Shown in pieces: positions 1 to 9,836 of a DNA stretch of 64,000 nt. Below the pieces are notes generated by a model that had not been told where the DNA came from, searched no databases, and saw nothing but the letters and a program-made list of their open reading frames with translations. The position numbers and the translations under genes are program-made. The DNA comes from Nocardioides cavernaquae (lineage in GTDB: Bacteria; Actinomycetota; Actinomycetes; Propionibacteriales; Nocardioidaceae): NCBI RefSeq assembly GCF_003600895.1, contig NZ_QYRP01000002.1, positions 3,162,001 through 3,226,000 of the forward strand, in the 5' to 3' direction. Numbering within the stretch: position 1 is the stretch's first letter; every line of letters starts with the position of its first letter.

Positions 1-951
1 AACCGGGAGAGGCCGCACCAGGCACTCGATGACCGCGTGCCGGTCGTGCCAGCGGACCGGTTCGCACCAGCCCCGACGAGCGAGCTCGAGTTGTGGGTGC
101 CGCCCGCGTTGGAGGTCGCTCCCCCACCACCGGCTGAGGTGCCAGGTTCAGATCCTGTCCCCGCTACCGCCCAGCAGAAAGCGACGATGCGTAGGGAGCC
201 GGGTGGGCCGATCGAGCTGGAGAAGTCGGTGCCGCCGTCGGGGAACATGAGCCTGACGGGCCATCAGTTCTGGCTGGGTCCCGAGCGGGCCGGGCAAGTG
301 ATCAGGTTCTGGATCGATCGCGACTGGGTGCACCTGTCGACCGGCGGACACCGGTTCAAGTCGGTGCGGTCGCGGTTCACCGCCGCGGAGATGGACAGGC
401 TCGTGGCCCAGGGCGCGGCCCCAGCTGGTCCCCCGCCCGCACCGTCGCAGCGGCAGCCCCGCCATGGGGTCGTCGAAGTCGAGCGGACCGTGTCGATGGG
501 CGGCACGGTGTCGCTGGGCAGACGGGTGATCCTGGCGGCGTGGATGCTGGGTGGGCGCAAGGTCGGGATCTGGATCGAGGACGACGCCCCGTTGCTGTTC
601 TTCGACCCCGAGACCCGCGAGCTGCTGCGCACCCGTCCGAACCCGCTCGAGCCCGGCGAGCAGTGGACGTTGCAGCGCCGCAAGCCCGTCGGCGAAAGGC
701 CGCGGCCGTCGACCGAGCCGATCACCGTGGAACGTCGCTCGGACAACTCCGGCGGCATCATGGTGGCCGGTCAGCGGGTCGCGTTGGGCAGGCAGTTCAA
801 GCACGCCGTGGTCACCGTGCACGTGTCCGAGTCAACGCTGGCCATCGATCTGCCCGACGGCGACACCAAGGTCGTCCGGCGGACCACGGACCAGGCCGTC
901 CGTAACATCAGGACCATGCGGCCACGGACCGCAGCTACCTCAATTTCCTAG
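1..951 (+). CDS. IS481-like transposase/integrase, C-terminal part (5' end outside window)
   Basis: The frame is open from base 1. The first residues read NRERPHQALDD, the usual end of an IS481/rve (DDE) transposase catalytic core, so the gene starts before the window. The roughly 300 residues after it form a long extension with three related blocks: around residues 70-125 (GNMSLTGHQFWLGPERAG), 155-215 (GGTVSLGRRVILAAW) and 235-300 (GGIMVAGQRVALGRQF). Each alternates hydrophobic and charged residues, which suggests beta structure. IS481-type transposases with such tails are, as I recall, common in actinobacteria. The catalytic acidic residues are not visible, so whether the gene is intact cannot be judged. 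Confidence 0.75.
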   Translation, partial: NRERPHQALDDRVPVVPADRFAPAPTSELELWVPPALEVAPPPPAEVPGSDPVPATAQQKATMRREPGGPIELEKSVPPSGNMSLTGHQFWLGPERAGQVIRFWIDRDWVHLSTGGHRFKSVRSRFTAAEMDRLVAQGAAPAGPPPAPSQRQPRHGVVEVERTVSMGGTVSLGRRVILAAWMLGGRKVGIWIEDDAPLLFFDPETRELLRTRPNPLEPGEQWTLQRRKPVGERPRPSTEPITVERRSDNSGGIMVAGQRVALGRQFKHAVVTVHVSESTLAIDLPDGDTKVVRRTTDQAVRNIRTMRPRTAATSIS

Positions 952-956
952 GCAGA

Positions 957-1048
957 GCGTCAAGCAGGTCCTGACACAACTCCGTCAAGGACGTACTGAG
1001 CCAAGACAGCTTCGTCAAGACATGTGCAACTGACAGAGGTTCGTCAAA
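957..1048 (+). repeat. Four spaced copies of CGTCAAG/A downstream of the transposase
   Basis: CGTCAAG occurs at 958, 983 and 1013, and CGTCAAA at 1042, so the spacing is 25 to 30 bases. TGAC or TGAG precedes several copies. The block starts right after the transposase stop and is followed by non-coding sequence. It could hold transposase-binding sites at the right end of the insertion element. No clear terminal inverted repeat could be paired because the left end lies outside the window. Confidence 0.4.
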
Positions 1049-1179
1049 ACACAGCGCATCAACCATGCGCACCAACCCCCGCTGCCTAGCCTGAAAAACT
1101 CACACGGCGTCAGGACGCAGCAGTGACATCTCCCAGCAAGACCGATGTGCGCCCGACCCATTCGAATCTGGCCGTACCG

Positions 1180-1482
1180 TTACCAGGTCCCGGCCCAGAT
1201 CACCCCCGCCATCGTCAGCGCGGCGACGAGGCCACATCCATATGCACCCGCTGTCGGAATCACTTTCAGCCCGAAGGTATTGGATCCAGTTCGGCGAAAC
1301 ATGTACCAGCAGAGCGCAATTCCCGAAGCCACGGGCAACGATGGCAACCAGATGAGCATGCCTGGCGTCGTGTACCGAATCTCTTTTCCAACAGCATGGT
1401 CGATGAGGACCAGGAAGATCCCCCCCAGTGCCCAAACCACCCCCGCGTCCCCGAAGCCGCGAATTCCGTCCGCCCAATACAT
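1180..1482 (-). CDS. Small integral membrane protein, candidate RHS immunity protein
   Basis: The ORF of 100 residues starts MYWADGIRGF and is preceded by GAGGGA about seven bases before the ATG. Three hydrophobic segments are visible: residues 15-33 (VVWALGGIFLVLIDHAV), 41-62 (GMLIWLPSLPVASGIALCWYMF) and 74-98. It lies 140 bases downstream of the RHS gene on the same strand. That is the usual place for the immunity gene of a polymorphic toxin. No family was recognised, and the immunity role is inferred from position and from the hydrophobic segment in the toxin tip. A longer in-frame extension upstream overlaps the RHS gene and is unlikely to be translated. Confidence 0.55.
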   Translation of the reverse strand: MYWADGIRGFGDAGVVWALGGIFLVLIDHAVGKEIRYTTPGMLIWLPSLPVASGIALCWYMFRRTGSNTFGLKVIPTAGAYGCGLVAALTMAGVIWAGTW

Positions 1483-1621
1483 TGAGACGTCCCTCGGCTG
1501 TGGGTGCGGTTGCGAAAGTGCCGCTAGGACCGCCCTGTGCTCGTAGCGCGGCGATGTCCGCTTCCGGATCGCGCGGCTGAGCGCAACCACCCAGGTGGTC
1601 GTTCTCCCGCCAGGCTGGCGG

Positions 1622-4600
1622 CTACCGATAACTGTATGCATAGTGGAGAGAGTCGTAGCCAAAGGCGGCCCTGTCGAGTGCCGGTGCCGCACGGCGCTTG
1701 ATCGTATAGGCGCGGGCCAAAGGCTTCTGAAGGGCACGGCGTGCCTTGCCAGTCGTCGCCGCGCGGTGAGCTGCCCTAACGCGCGCGACGTTGGCCGTCG
1801 CTGCCAGTCGACCCCCGACTGGGATGAAGCTTGCTGCACCTCCGAGCGCGCCCCTGACCCCTCCGCGTCGATAGCCCTGCACGGTCTTATAGCCAGCGAT
1901 CCCATATGAGATTGCTGCAGCCGCGGTACAAATGGCGCACACACCCAAGGCCACGAGGCCGATGCCCAGTTGGACTGCTCCGACAATCTTCTTATGGTCG
2001 TCCGCCCAGTCCTTTGCCTTCTTGAATGCATCCTTGATGCTAAAGCCCCAACGTCCATCAAGGTCGACGCGATTCACTGGGTCTTGGGGGTACGCATAGG
2101 CGGTTGTGTTGCCGCCGAAGACAGGGTCGGTTGAGCTAAAGGAACCGGTTGCTGGGTTGTAGACCCGAACCCCCATGAGCATGAGTCCGGTGGCCTGGGT
2201 CGCGCGTTCCTTGGCGCCGAGCCATCCGTAGTTGAGGCCGTCCGTCTGGGATCCACCCGTTCCGGTCTTGTTGCCGTACTCGTCGCCGTCTGCCCAGCCG
2301 GTGATCCCGACACAGGGGCCGGCGGCGGGGATGTTCGCGGTGGTGACGACATCACCGTGCGGATTCGCGAGCGCGAGCTCAGCCTGCACAGTTCCGCCGC
2401 CGGCGGGGTTGGTCAGCGTGAGTCCGAGGTCTCCGCCGAGTGAGCCGGCGTAGCGGGTGGTCGCGGTCCCGGATGCGGTGACGAGGGTGGACCAGCCGGG
2501 GTTGTCGGATCCGTCGGTGTAGTGACGCGTGGTGGTGGACGTTGCCGCTTGTCCGATGGGACCGGTGGCTTCCGTCTGGCGGCGTCCGGCCTGATCCAGC
2601 GCGAACCCAGTCGTCTGGCCGTTCTGGGTGATCGAGGCGACGGCGTCGGTGTCGGTGTAGCCCAGCGTGATCGCCCCGTTCGCGGCGACGGGTGCATCGG
2701 TGGCGGGGATGGTTGTTTGGCGGCCGAACGCGTCATAGACGTACCCGCCGGTGAGCCTGTCACCGGCATCGTAGGACCAGTTCTTGGTGGTGACGCCGGT
2801 TGCGCCCGGCGTCTGGCAGGTGCCGTCGGCGTTACCTGGGGTGCGCGACAGCGACAGACGGTTGCCGTTCTTGTCGAAGCTGAACGCGCGGGTTTCGCAG
2901 GTTTCGTTGAGCGGTTCGCCAGTGATCGGATCGATGCCCGCCCCTATCGTGCTGGTGCGGTCATCGACCTGGGTCAGGCGGCCGGCCTTGTCGTACTTGT
3001 AGGCGCGGTCATACGCCGCAGCTGCGGCGGGTCCGGTGAGGCCATCGGTGGTGAACGCGGCACCGGCCGGGGTCCACTCGCGGCGGACGCGGCCGTTGAT
3101 GTCGTTCTCGGTCGACCAGCCCAGCCAGCCACCGTTGGAGTCGATGGTGGTGGTGCCGTCGCCGTTGTCGATGGTGACCTGGCCGGTGTATTCCATGCTG
3201 ACCGGCTCACCCGCCGCATCCACCAGGGTGGTTTGTGTCAGTCCGCCGGGAAGCTTCTGCTTCACGAGGGTGCCATCCGCGTTGTACGCACCGCCGAACT
3301 CAAGGGCACCGCCCGGTCCGCCGGTGACGGTGAGGGTGGTCGGCAGACCACGTCGGTCGGTGTCGCCGTTGGCGTCGGCGCCGTAGCCGTAGCCGTAGCT
3401 GGTGGTCCCCTTCGGGTCCACCACCTGCGTGATCCGTCCGATGCTGTCGAAGGTCGTCGTGGTGACCTCCCCGGCCGAGGGTTCGTAGGTCAGCGCGCGA
3501 CCCCACGAGTCATAGGTCGTGTTGATCGGGTCACCGACGTGGGCGCCGCCGGTAGTGGCCCACTGCTTGATCGGGAGGCCCGTCGCGGAGTCGTAGGTCG
3601 TTTCGCTGCCCTTGACCGACGTCGAGCCGGAGATTCCCGACGCGACCACGGTCGTGGCGACCGGTCGTGAGGCCGTGTCGTACGTCGCGGTGGTGGTGCG
3701 GGTTCCGCCGTTGGCCGACTCGACGGTGGTGGTCGGGGACAGGTAGGCGTTGTAGCCGGTGACCTTGGTCGAGATCAGGTCTTGGCCTGATGCCTGACCT
3801 GCGTAGTACGTGCGGCATGCCGCGCCGGCCCATTCGGGCTTGTTCCCACACGACGCGTCGTCGGCGTTGGTGCCGACGGTGTAGTAGATCGTCTTGCGGG
3901 TCCCGGCATCAGAGCCGGTGGCGGTGGGCTGCCGCTGGGCGATGACACGACCAACCGAGTCGTAGTCGCTGACGGTGGTGATGTCGCCCGATCCGCCATC
4001 GATGACGGTGGTTTGGGTGCGGGCCGCGCCGAGCTTCCACGCCGCGGTGTCGCTTGAAGACCCGTAGCTGATTTTGCTGACCTCGGCCGCCTCCAGGAAA
4101 CTGAGGTCGTCGGGGGCGACCGGTCCGCTGCTAATGGTGGTGGGCAGCGCCCAGCCGTGGCCGGTGTCGGGGTTGATCCCGCCATCCGGCGAGGCCTCGT
4201 CATAGGTCATAGCGGTGTGCGGGCGGGCCTGCACGCGGTCACCGTTCTTCAGGGTGACCCAACGGGTTGGTCCGTAGGTGTCGGTGACGATCGATCCGAC
4301 CGGGGTGGCGGCGGGGCCGTTGCTGGCGGTGTTGTAGACCGTGAGAGTGCCGGCTTGGCCGATGGTGGATTCACCGGACTTGATCGCCTGGATGTCCCCT
4401 GCGTCCAGTTCGAGGATCGGGTAGCCGTCGTCGTTGAACTGAGTGAACGTGGGCAGCCATTTGCCCGGTCCGTATTCGGCGGTGTTGATCGTGTAGCCAC
4501 GCGCGTCGGTGGCCTGGATGGAGGCGTAGGACCAGTCCCCCGTGGCGACTGCGGCCGGGTCGAGGGTGGTGATCGGCTTGTCGGGCCCGAAGACCGCTGC

Positions 4601-7600
4601 GGCGTAGGTCGGGGCCTTCGGCTGACCCCACACGGCGACACCGTTGGCCGACAGGTCCGGCAAGCCGGTCCCGGAGGTGGGAACGTCGTAGAGCACCGTG
4701 GCCAGCGTCGCGGTTCCGCCGCCCGCCGAGGCCGGATTGTCGCGCTTGACACGGGCCAGTTTCGTCGGGGTGCCGGCGTACTCAAGGTTGTACGGCGCAA
4801 GACCGGCCGGGGTGAGGGACGTGAGCCGGTCCGAGCTGTCGTAGGCGTAGCTCGTGGTCAGGGCCGGGGTCGGGCGCGGGTCCGTCACCGTGACCAGTCG
4901 GTGCTGGTCGTCGTACTTGTAGGTCGCGACATCGATCAGCGCTGTCGTCGATCCGCCGACGGCCGGGTTGAAGATGTTGAGGCTGATCTTCTTCACCTGG
5001 CCTGCCACATCGCCCGGCGTGCTGCTAGTCGCGGTCGTGGTGGTGGCGTAGGTGATGTCCAGGGCACGGCACCCCTTCGCCATCGGCGATCCGACCGCAC
5101 CGGTGCAGGTGACGGCGGGCGGGACCGGCGCAAGGATCCTGGTCACGCGGCCTGAGGAGGGATCGCGGGTGTAGGTCGTAGTGCCCGAGCCCGGCTCGGT
5201 GACGGACTCCGGGGCGAAGAGCGCATCGGTTGTGGCGGTGGCGGCGGTGGTGATCTTGAAGGTCGTGGTGACGCCGTCGGGGTCGACGATCGAGAACACC
5301 GTTGAGGTGCCGGATCCGGTGACGGTGGCCTTGACGCCTGCGTCGGCGGTGGCCTCATCGACCCCGTTCCAGGTGCCGGTTGCCAGGTTGGTGCCGGTGC
5401 GGCGCGTCCAGGTCGTCGGGGCGAACACCATCGGGTCCGCATCGTCGGCATACAGCACCAAAGTGCCGTCGACGAGGGTGTTGTCGATCAGCTGGAATCC
5501 CGCGAGTCCGGCATCGGAGCCGTCCAGGGACGCGGTCCAGCCCGGACCGAACACCGCTGCGGCCGGGTTCGGTTCACCGGCGAAGGTGGCGTGGGTGCGT
5601 GAGATCGACAGCGAACCGGTGTAACCGGGCACGACCACGTCGGTCGCGGCGGTGGTGAACTCACCGGTCCACAGGGCGACCTGCCCCGGCCCCGCGTCGG
5701 CGACGGGGAATCCAGCACCGAAGGCGTGCGGCACCCGCAGCACCCGCAGGGGCTGGCTGTTCCAGGTGCACTGCGTGGCGCCGCCGGTGTAGGTGGTGCA
5801 GACCTGCAGCTCAAGAGTCGCCGGCAGGCGCGGATCGAGGGCGACGTTGCCGTTGGCTGCATCGGTGGTTGCGGCCATGGTGTTCCAGGTGCCCGAGACC
5901 TTCAAACCACCCGTCGCCGGGTCCGAGGTGGCGCTCAGGTTCTGGGCGGTGTTCCAGCCAGTGGTCTCGTCATTGGTGGTCGACGCCAGTCGCCACTTCA
6001 ACACCGACGAAGCGGTCGTTCCCGACGGAGCTGGCGGGCTGTCCGCGGTGATCTTGATGTCGCCGGTGGTCACCGGCACGGGGTCGGTGGCCGGGCTCTC
6101 GACCGCGGTGGTGCCGTAACCGAAACCGTAATCGGACTCGCTGGAGGCGACGCTTGCGCGGCTGATAGCCGTCGCGGCAATACCGTGGCCACCCTTCGCC
6201 TTCGGCACCGTGACATTCACCTTGGCGACGTTCGGGTCCGAAGACGGCGTGATCTGGACCTTCTTCGCCAGTGCCCCGTCGACCGAGTAGCTGATGTAGC
6301 CCGGTGCGCTGTTGCCGGTGCCGGCGGCGCTGATCGTGCACGCCACATCGTTGGCGGGCGGGTTGTCGCTCCACGCCCCGTCGCTCTGGGTGGGGCACAC
6401 GATCATTGGCGCGGACGGTGCTGCCGCGGCCATCTTGAACGTCAGATATGCCGTCGACCACGACGACAGGTCCATGCCGTCGGTGGTCTGGGTGCGAACG
6501 AAGTAGGTGGTGTTGTCCGCCAAGGCCGTACCCACCGTGCAGTTCGCCATCGCCCCCGAGGCCACGTACGCGGAGTTGCACGAAGTCACCAACGAACCCG
6601 AGTTGAACGCGGTGGACGTGTGGATCTGGAAGTTGATCGAGACGTTGTTGGCGTTGCCGTCACTCGCCGCCGCGAAGAAGGCCGGCGTCGTGTCGGACGA
6701 GTACACCGTCGAGGCGTACGTCGAGGCCGACGAGACCGTCGGGACCGACGAGACTCCGGGATAGTTGTTGTAGCTGATCGACAGGTACGGATCCGTCGAG
6801 GACTCCAGGGAGCCGAACTCCTTGTACGCCACCGAATCGGTCTCGCTCTGCGCCCTCAGGCCCACCCGATTCACCGTCGAGGAATCAGCGGCCCAGGCCT
6901 GCACCATCGAGGTGACCGCCATCGAGGACCACCCCGCCGCGCACTCCGAGGAGTGGCCCTTCGCGTCCGTCAAGGTGCCGTACGTGGTGCCCATGGTCGG
7001 CTGGTTCGACCAGACCGTGGAGGTGGTGACATCCGCGCTGACGTCGCGCGCGTCGAAGGAACGCGCCGAGCAGTTCCATGAATAGTTCTCATACAGCTTC
7101 AAAGAAGCGCCCTTGATGACACGGCCCTTCAGCGTCCCGAGTTCGAACTCCAGGAACGAACGCGACACATCGCCAGCGCCGTTCTTGCCCAGCTTCAACT
7201 TCGTCGACGACGACTGCCCGCTCGATACCCCCTGGGTGACGTAGGTGTCGAAGGTCGTCGTCCGCGTCGTCGAGGTGTAGGTCGGGTCGATCGTGACCGG
7301 GAACTGCGTCGCCGGATCCACCAACCAGGCCGCGTCCGGCGACACCCGCAACGTCGCATGCCCAGGGTTGCGCTGGGTCACTGCCAGCGTCACTGGTGCA
7401 TAGTTGACCGGCTCCCCGGTGTGCTCGTCGACGCGCGAATCCCAGGCCACGGCAGCAGGAATGTGCGAAACGACCTTGTTCTTGGCATCGACAAAGTTGA
7501 TTGACCCGTCGCCCTGGGCCTTGGCGGTCAGACCCTTGGTCTTCAACTGCAGGTCCCACGAGACCGCGGCACCTTCGGTCGGGCGTTCGTCAAGGACGAA

Positions 7601-8173
7601 GGTCTGCTCGAACCCGGTGCGGCGCGACTCCAAGACAACGTCCACACCCGGAGCCACATCCGCGTAGGTCGCCTTCAAGCCGTCGACCGTCGGCTTGGTC
7701 AACTCGCCAGGCAGCACCATTGACACAGTGCGGCCCTGGCCCTCGTCGAGACGGATCTCGCCGGCCGGGCCCTTGCCTGGGAACTTCAGCCCCAGAGGGT
7801 GCGCCACCGGTTCGACCGAACCATCCGGCTGAGCCGCCAGATCGAGATTGACCTCCACCCACTTGCCCTGCGAGTCCTTGAACCGCTGCACACCCAGGTG
7901 ATTCTCGGTGGTCCACGTGCCATCCGGGTTCGCCCACGTCGAGGACCGCTCGGTTCGCTGAGAGGTGTCCTCCACACGCTTGCCCTGCGAACGCGCCGTC
8001 AACGCAGCCGACATCGCATCAGGACGCTCCGCCACCACCGTAGCCCGCGCCGGCACAGACTTCCCCGGCCTCGCCGCCTCCGCCGGCAGCGCCGCACCAG
8101 CAAAGGCAACAGCCAAGACCACCGATGCGGTCACAACAGGACGGGACACACGAGCGACGCGCAATGCGAGCAC
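1622..8173 (-). CDS. Large secreted RHS/YD-repeat protein with variable C-terminal tip
   Basis: The product is 2183 residues with a GTG start at 8173, supported by GAGGAG five bases upstream. An ATG 135 bases earlier gives an implausible N-terminus. Residues 1-34 form a signal peptide ending PAEA-A. Around residues 300-465 is a DNRLRE-like (CBM96-like) beta domain beginning VTIDPTYTS. From about 950 onward come many YD repeats (SYAYDSSDRL, YKYDKAGRL, DSIGRITQV). The RHS core is near 1925-2040, with GARVYNPATG-like GVRVYNPATGSFSSTDP and the boundary NRVDLDGRWG. The last ~145 residues diverge: a charged stretch, a hydrophobic segment (IVGAVQLGIGLVALGVCAIC) and a basic tail. RHS proteins deliver C-terminal toxins; this tip matches no toxin I recognise. 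Confidence 0.85.
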   Translation of the reverse strand: MLALRVARVSRPVVTASVVLAVAFAGAALPAEAARPGKSVPARATVVAERPDAMSAALTARSQGKRVEDTSQRTERSSTWANPDGTWTTENHLGVQRFKDSQGKWVEVNLDLAAQPDGSVEPVAHPLGLKFPGKGPAGEIRLDEGQGRTVSMVLPGELTKPTVDGLKATYADVAPGVDVVLESRRTGFEQTFVLDERPTEGAAVSWDLQLKTKGLTAKAQGDGSINFVDAKNKVVSHIPAAVAWDSRVDEHTGEPVNYAPVTLAVTQRNPGHATLRVSPDAAWLVDPATQFPVTIDPTYTSTTRTTTFDTYVTQGVSSGQSSSTKLKLGKNGAGDVSRSFLEFELGTLKGRVIKGASLKLYENYSWNCSARSFDARDVSADVTTSTVWSNQPTMGTTYGTLTDAKGHSSECAAGWSSMAVTSMVQAWAADSSTVNRVGLRAQSETDSVAYKEFGSLESSTDPYLSISYNNYPGVSSVPTVSSASTYASTVYSSDTTPAFFAAASDGNANNVSINFQIHTSTAFNSGSLVTSCNSAYVASGAMANCTVGTALADNTTYFVRTQTTDGMDLSSWSTAYLTFKMAAAAPSAPMIVCPTQSDGAWSDNPPANDVACTISAAGTGNSAPGYISYSVDGALAKKVQITPSSDPNVAKVNVTVPKAKGGHGIAATAISRASVASSESDYGFGYGTTAVESPATDPVPVTTGDIKITADSPPAPSGTTASSVLKWRLASTTNDETTGWNTAQNLSATSDPATGGLKVSGTWNTMAATTDAANGNVALDPRLPATLELQVCTTYTGGATQCTWNSQPLRVLRVPHAFGAGFPVADAGPGQVALWTGEFTTAATDVVVPGYTGSLSISRTHATFAGEPNPAAAVFGPGWTASLDGSDAGLAGFQLIDNTLVDGTLVLYADDADPMVFAPTTWTRRTGTNLATGTWNGVDEATADAGVKATVTGSGTSTVFSIVDPDGVTTTFKITTAATATTDALFAPESVTEPGSGTTTYTRDPSSGRVTRILAPVPPAVTCTGAVGSPMAKGCRALDITYATTTTATSSTPGDVAGQVKKISLNIFNPAVGGSTTALIDVATYKYDDQHRLVTVTDPRPTPALTTSYAYDSSDRLTSLTPAGLAPYNLEYAGTPTKLARVKRDNPASAGGGTATLATVLYDVPTSGTGLPDLSANGVAVWGQPKAPTYAAAVFGPDKPITTLDPAAVATGDWSYASIQATDARGYTINTAEYGPGKWLPTFTQFNDDGYPILELDAGDIQAIKSGESTIGQAGTLTVYNTASNGPAATPVGSIVTDTYGPTRWVTLKNGDRVQARPHTAMTYDEASPDGGINPDTGHGWALPTTISSGPVAPDDLSFLEAAEVSKISYGSSSDTAAWKLGAARTQTTVIDGGSGDITTVSDYDSVGRVIAQRQPTATGSDAGTRKTIYYTVGTNADDASCGNKPEWAGAACRTYYAGQASGQDLISTKVTGYNAYLSPTTTVESANGGTRTTTATYDTASRPVATTVVASGISGSTSVKGSETTYDSATGLPIKQWATTGGAHVGDPINTTYDSWGRALTYEPSAGEVTTTTFDSIGRITQVVDPKGTTSYGYGYGADANGDTDRRGLPTTLTVTGGPGGALEFGGAYNADGTLVKQKLPGGLTQTTLVDAAGEPVSMEYTGQVTIDNGDGTTTIDSNGGWLGWSTENDINGRVRREWTPAGAAFTTDGLTGPAAAAAYDRAYKYDKAGRLTQVDDRTSTIGAGIDPITGEPLNETCETRAFSFDKNGNRLSLSRTPGNADGTCQTPGATGVTTKNWSYDAGDRLTGGYVYDAFGRQTTIPATDAPVAANGAITLGYTDTDAVASITQNGQTTGFALDQAGRRQTEATGPIGQAATSTTTRHYTDGSDNPGWSTLVTASGTATTRYAGSLGGDLGLTLTNPAGGGTVQAELALANPHGDVVTTANIPAAGPCVGITGWADGDEYGNKTGTGGSQTDGLNYGWLGAKERATQATGLMLMGVRVYNPATGSFSSTDPVFGGNTTAYAYPQDPVNRVDLDGRWGFSIKDAFKKAKDWADDHKKIVGAVQLGIGLVALGVCAICTAAAAISYGIAGYKTVQGYRRGGVRGALGGAASFIPVGGRLAATANVARVRAAHRAATTGKARRALQKPLARAYTIKRRAAPALDRAAFGYDSLHYAYSYR

Positions 8174-8665
8174 GGAGACTCCTCGGAACGGAGGGCAACC
8201 AACAAGGGAGCCAGCTTCCGAGTCCGGCGAGCGCGAAGGTATCAACACGGCGAAGCCTGAACGCGCGAAGGGACAACCCGAGACGTCGCTGTTATCGGAT
8301 CGATACATTCACAGGAGGCGTTGATCCGATCGAGCCCTGCTAGGGGATAGCCGCGTCAATGCCCGACGAAGATCGGCCACCAACGCGCGCGTATTGCGCG
8401 TAATTACATGCCTACCTGCTGCGATTGCCGTGCTCTAGATAGGCAGCGCAGCCCGACGTGTGAGCGTCGACAGCAGGTGATGGTGCCCTAGGCGCGATTT
8501 CAGTACGTCACGCTCCGACCAAATCCCGCGAGGAACCGTTCTCACCTGCGCAGCCCGTGTGACATGCAAGCAGATTCGACGGTGGGCCGAGAAAGCTATG
8601 CGGCCATCGGCCACATGGCGCCATACTGATTGCTTCGCATCGCGCCAAATCGAGTCAGGACTTCA
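8174..8665. other. Divergent intergenic region, no gene seen
   Basis: These 492 bases separate the RHS gene (leftward) from the GHKL-ATPase gene (rightward), so both promoters should lie here. The only structure noticed is a short direct repeat, GCGCGTA, at about 8388 and 8397. No tRNA, terminator or clear sigma-70 promoter was recognised. A TTG-initiated extension of the next gene, from 8630, is possible but less likely. Confidence 0.4.
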
Positions 8666-9826
8666 ATGGCGGTTTCTGTTGGCCCTCAGAGGGTGCCGTT
8701 GCGTTCTCCCCTGCGTGCCGCAGATGTCGAGGGCTTGGCAGCACCGGCGTTCTCTGGCTGGGACCAGCAGATCGTCGCGGAGGGTCAGATTCGTTCAGAG
8801 TTCGGTGCCGATGCGCGACTGCTTGGCTGGCTGATGCGTCTGAGGAGTGAGCGGGGATTCAGCTTCCGCATTCCTGGCTTTGCTCCCCATAGCGACGACG
8901 ACGTCTGGGCCGATACGCCTAGGGCGCTATTGACGGAGTCTCTCAGCGGTGTCATTGCATCACGGTTGGCCAGCCAGGTCCTTGATGCGAGCGACCGCGA
9001 CGTCTCCGCACGGGTCATGGCCCTTCAGAAGGCAGTGATCGGGAAGACGAACGTGCTTGGAAACACGCACAACGTGTCTTATCTGATCGACGACAATTTT
9101 GAAGGACTGGGCCGAGCTGAGTTCATAGACCCAGAAGACGAGGACTTCAGCAGCCGACTCGCTGACACATTGGACTGGGAACTGAAGCGACGTGAGCTCG
9201 TCGGCCGCGACGCGACCAGCCAGCCCTCGTCTCAGCAGCTCCTTCAAGTCCGGCGGTTCCTCACCGAGGCACTTGAAAATACACAGCGGCATGCGACACG
9301 TGACCTCGCCAAGCGGCGCGTTGGAGGCGTCAGATTCTTGGCCGTTCGGCGACACTTCATTCGTGAGATCCAGACGACCATGGCGCCAAAAGAGAGTGGG
9401 CATCAGTCGCTCAGCCACTACCTGACCAGAGCGCGTGAACAGTTCGGCGATGTGGCGATGGTCGAGTTCACAGTTGCCGATTCCGGGATCGGCATTTCGG
9501 CTCACCACCGCAAGGATCTCGCGATCTACTCAGGTTCGATCGAGGAGGAGTTCGCCGCACTTCAGTCGGCTTTCGGGCTGCCCGAGGCGAACATGGGCTG
9601 GGAGGGCCTCGGACTCCCGAAAATTCAGGACTCATGCCGCGACCTGCGGGCCTTCCTCATGGTCCGAACTGGCCGGATCCTCGCTACACAGCATCAGTTG
9701 GACACGTCCTCCAACTCCTCGGACTTAGTGCCGTTGACTCGAGAAACTCGCCCGCTTCCATTCTTGGCTGGGACCTCAATCACGATCGTCGTCCCCTGGG
9801 TCGACCTACACGAGTCTCTCTTCTAG
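8666..9826 (+). CDS. GHKL/HSP90-type ATPase-domain protein of a two-gene cassette
   Basis: The ATG at 8666 gives 386 residues; a TTG at 8630 is the alternative start. The C-terminal half carries all Bergerat-fold motifs: N box EALENTQRHA near residue 202, G1 DSGIGI near 271, G2 GWEGLGLPKI near 312 and G3 GTSITIVVP near 368. There is no histidine-kinase phosphoacceptor domain and no membrane segment. The N-terminal ~190 residues match nothing I recognise. The stop is ten bases before the next gene, so the two are probably co-transcribed. Base composition looks less GC-rich than the core genes. The family holds HSP90, gyrase B and MutL relatives, and standalone members occur in phage-defence modules. 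The role here is inferred. Confidence 0.75.
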   Translation: MAVSVGPQRVPLRSPLRAADVEGLAAPAFSGWDQQIVAEGQIRSEFGADARLLGWLMRLRSERGFSFRIPGFAPHSDDDVWADTPRALLTESLSGVIASRLASQVLDASDRDVSARVMALQKAVIGKTNVLGNTHNVSYLIDDNFEGLGRAEFIDPEDEDFSSRLADTLDWELKRRELVGRDATSQPSSQQLLQVRRFLTEALENTQRHATRDLAKRRVGGVRFLAVRRHFIREIQTTMAPKESGHQSLSHYLTRAREQFGDVAMVEFTVADSGIGISAHHRKDLAIYSGSIEEEFAALQSAFGLPEANMGWEGLGLPKIQDSCRDLRAFLMVRTGRILATQHQLDTSSNSSDLVPLTRETRPLPFLAGTSITIVVPWVDLHESLF

Positions 9827-9836
9827 GCAGGCCACG

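Noticed and set aside
1483..2061. Extended 293-residue version of the small membrane protein
   Set aside because: The added part overlaps the RHS C-terminus out of frame and looks like a shadow, while the shorter start has its own ribosome-binding site.
2522..3670. Long plus-strand ORF opposite the RHS gene
   Set aside because: It is antisense to a clear YD-repeat protein, has low-complexity composition and no ribosome-binding site. High-GC DNA produces such frames.
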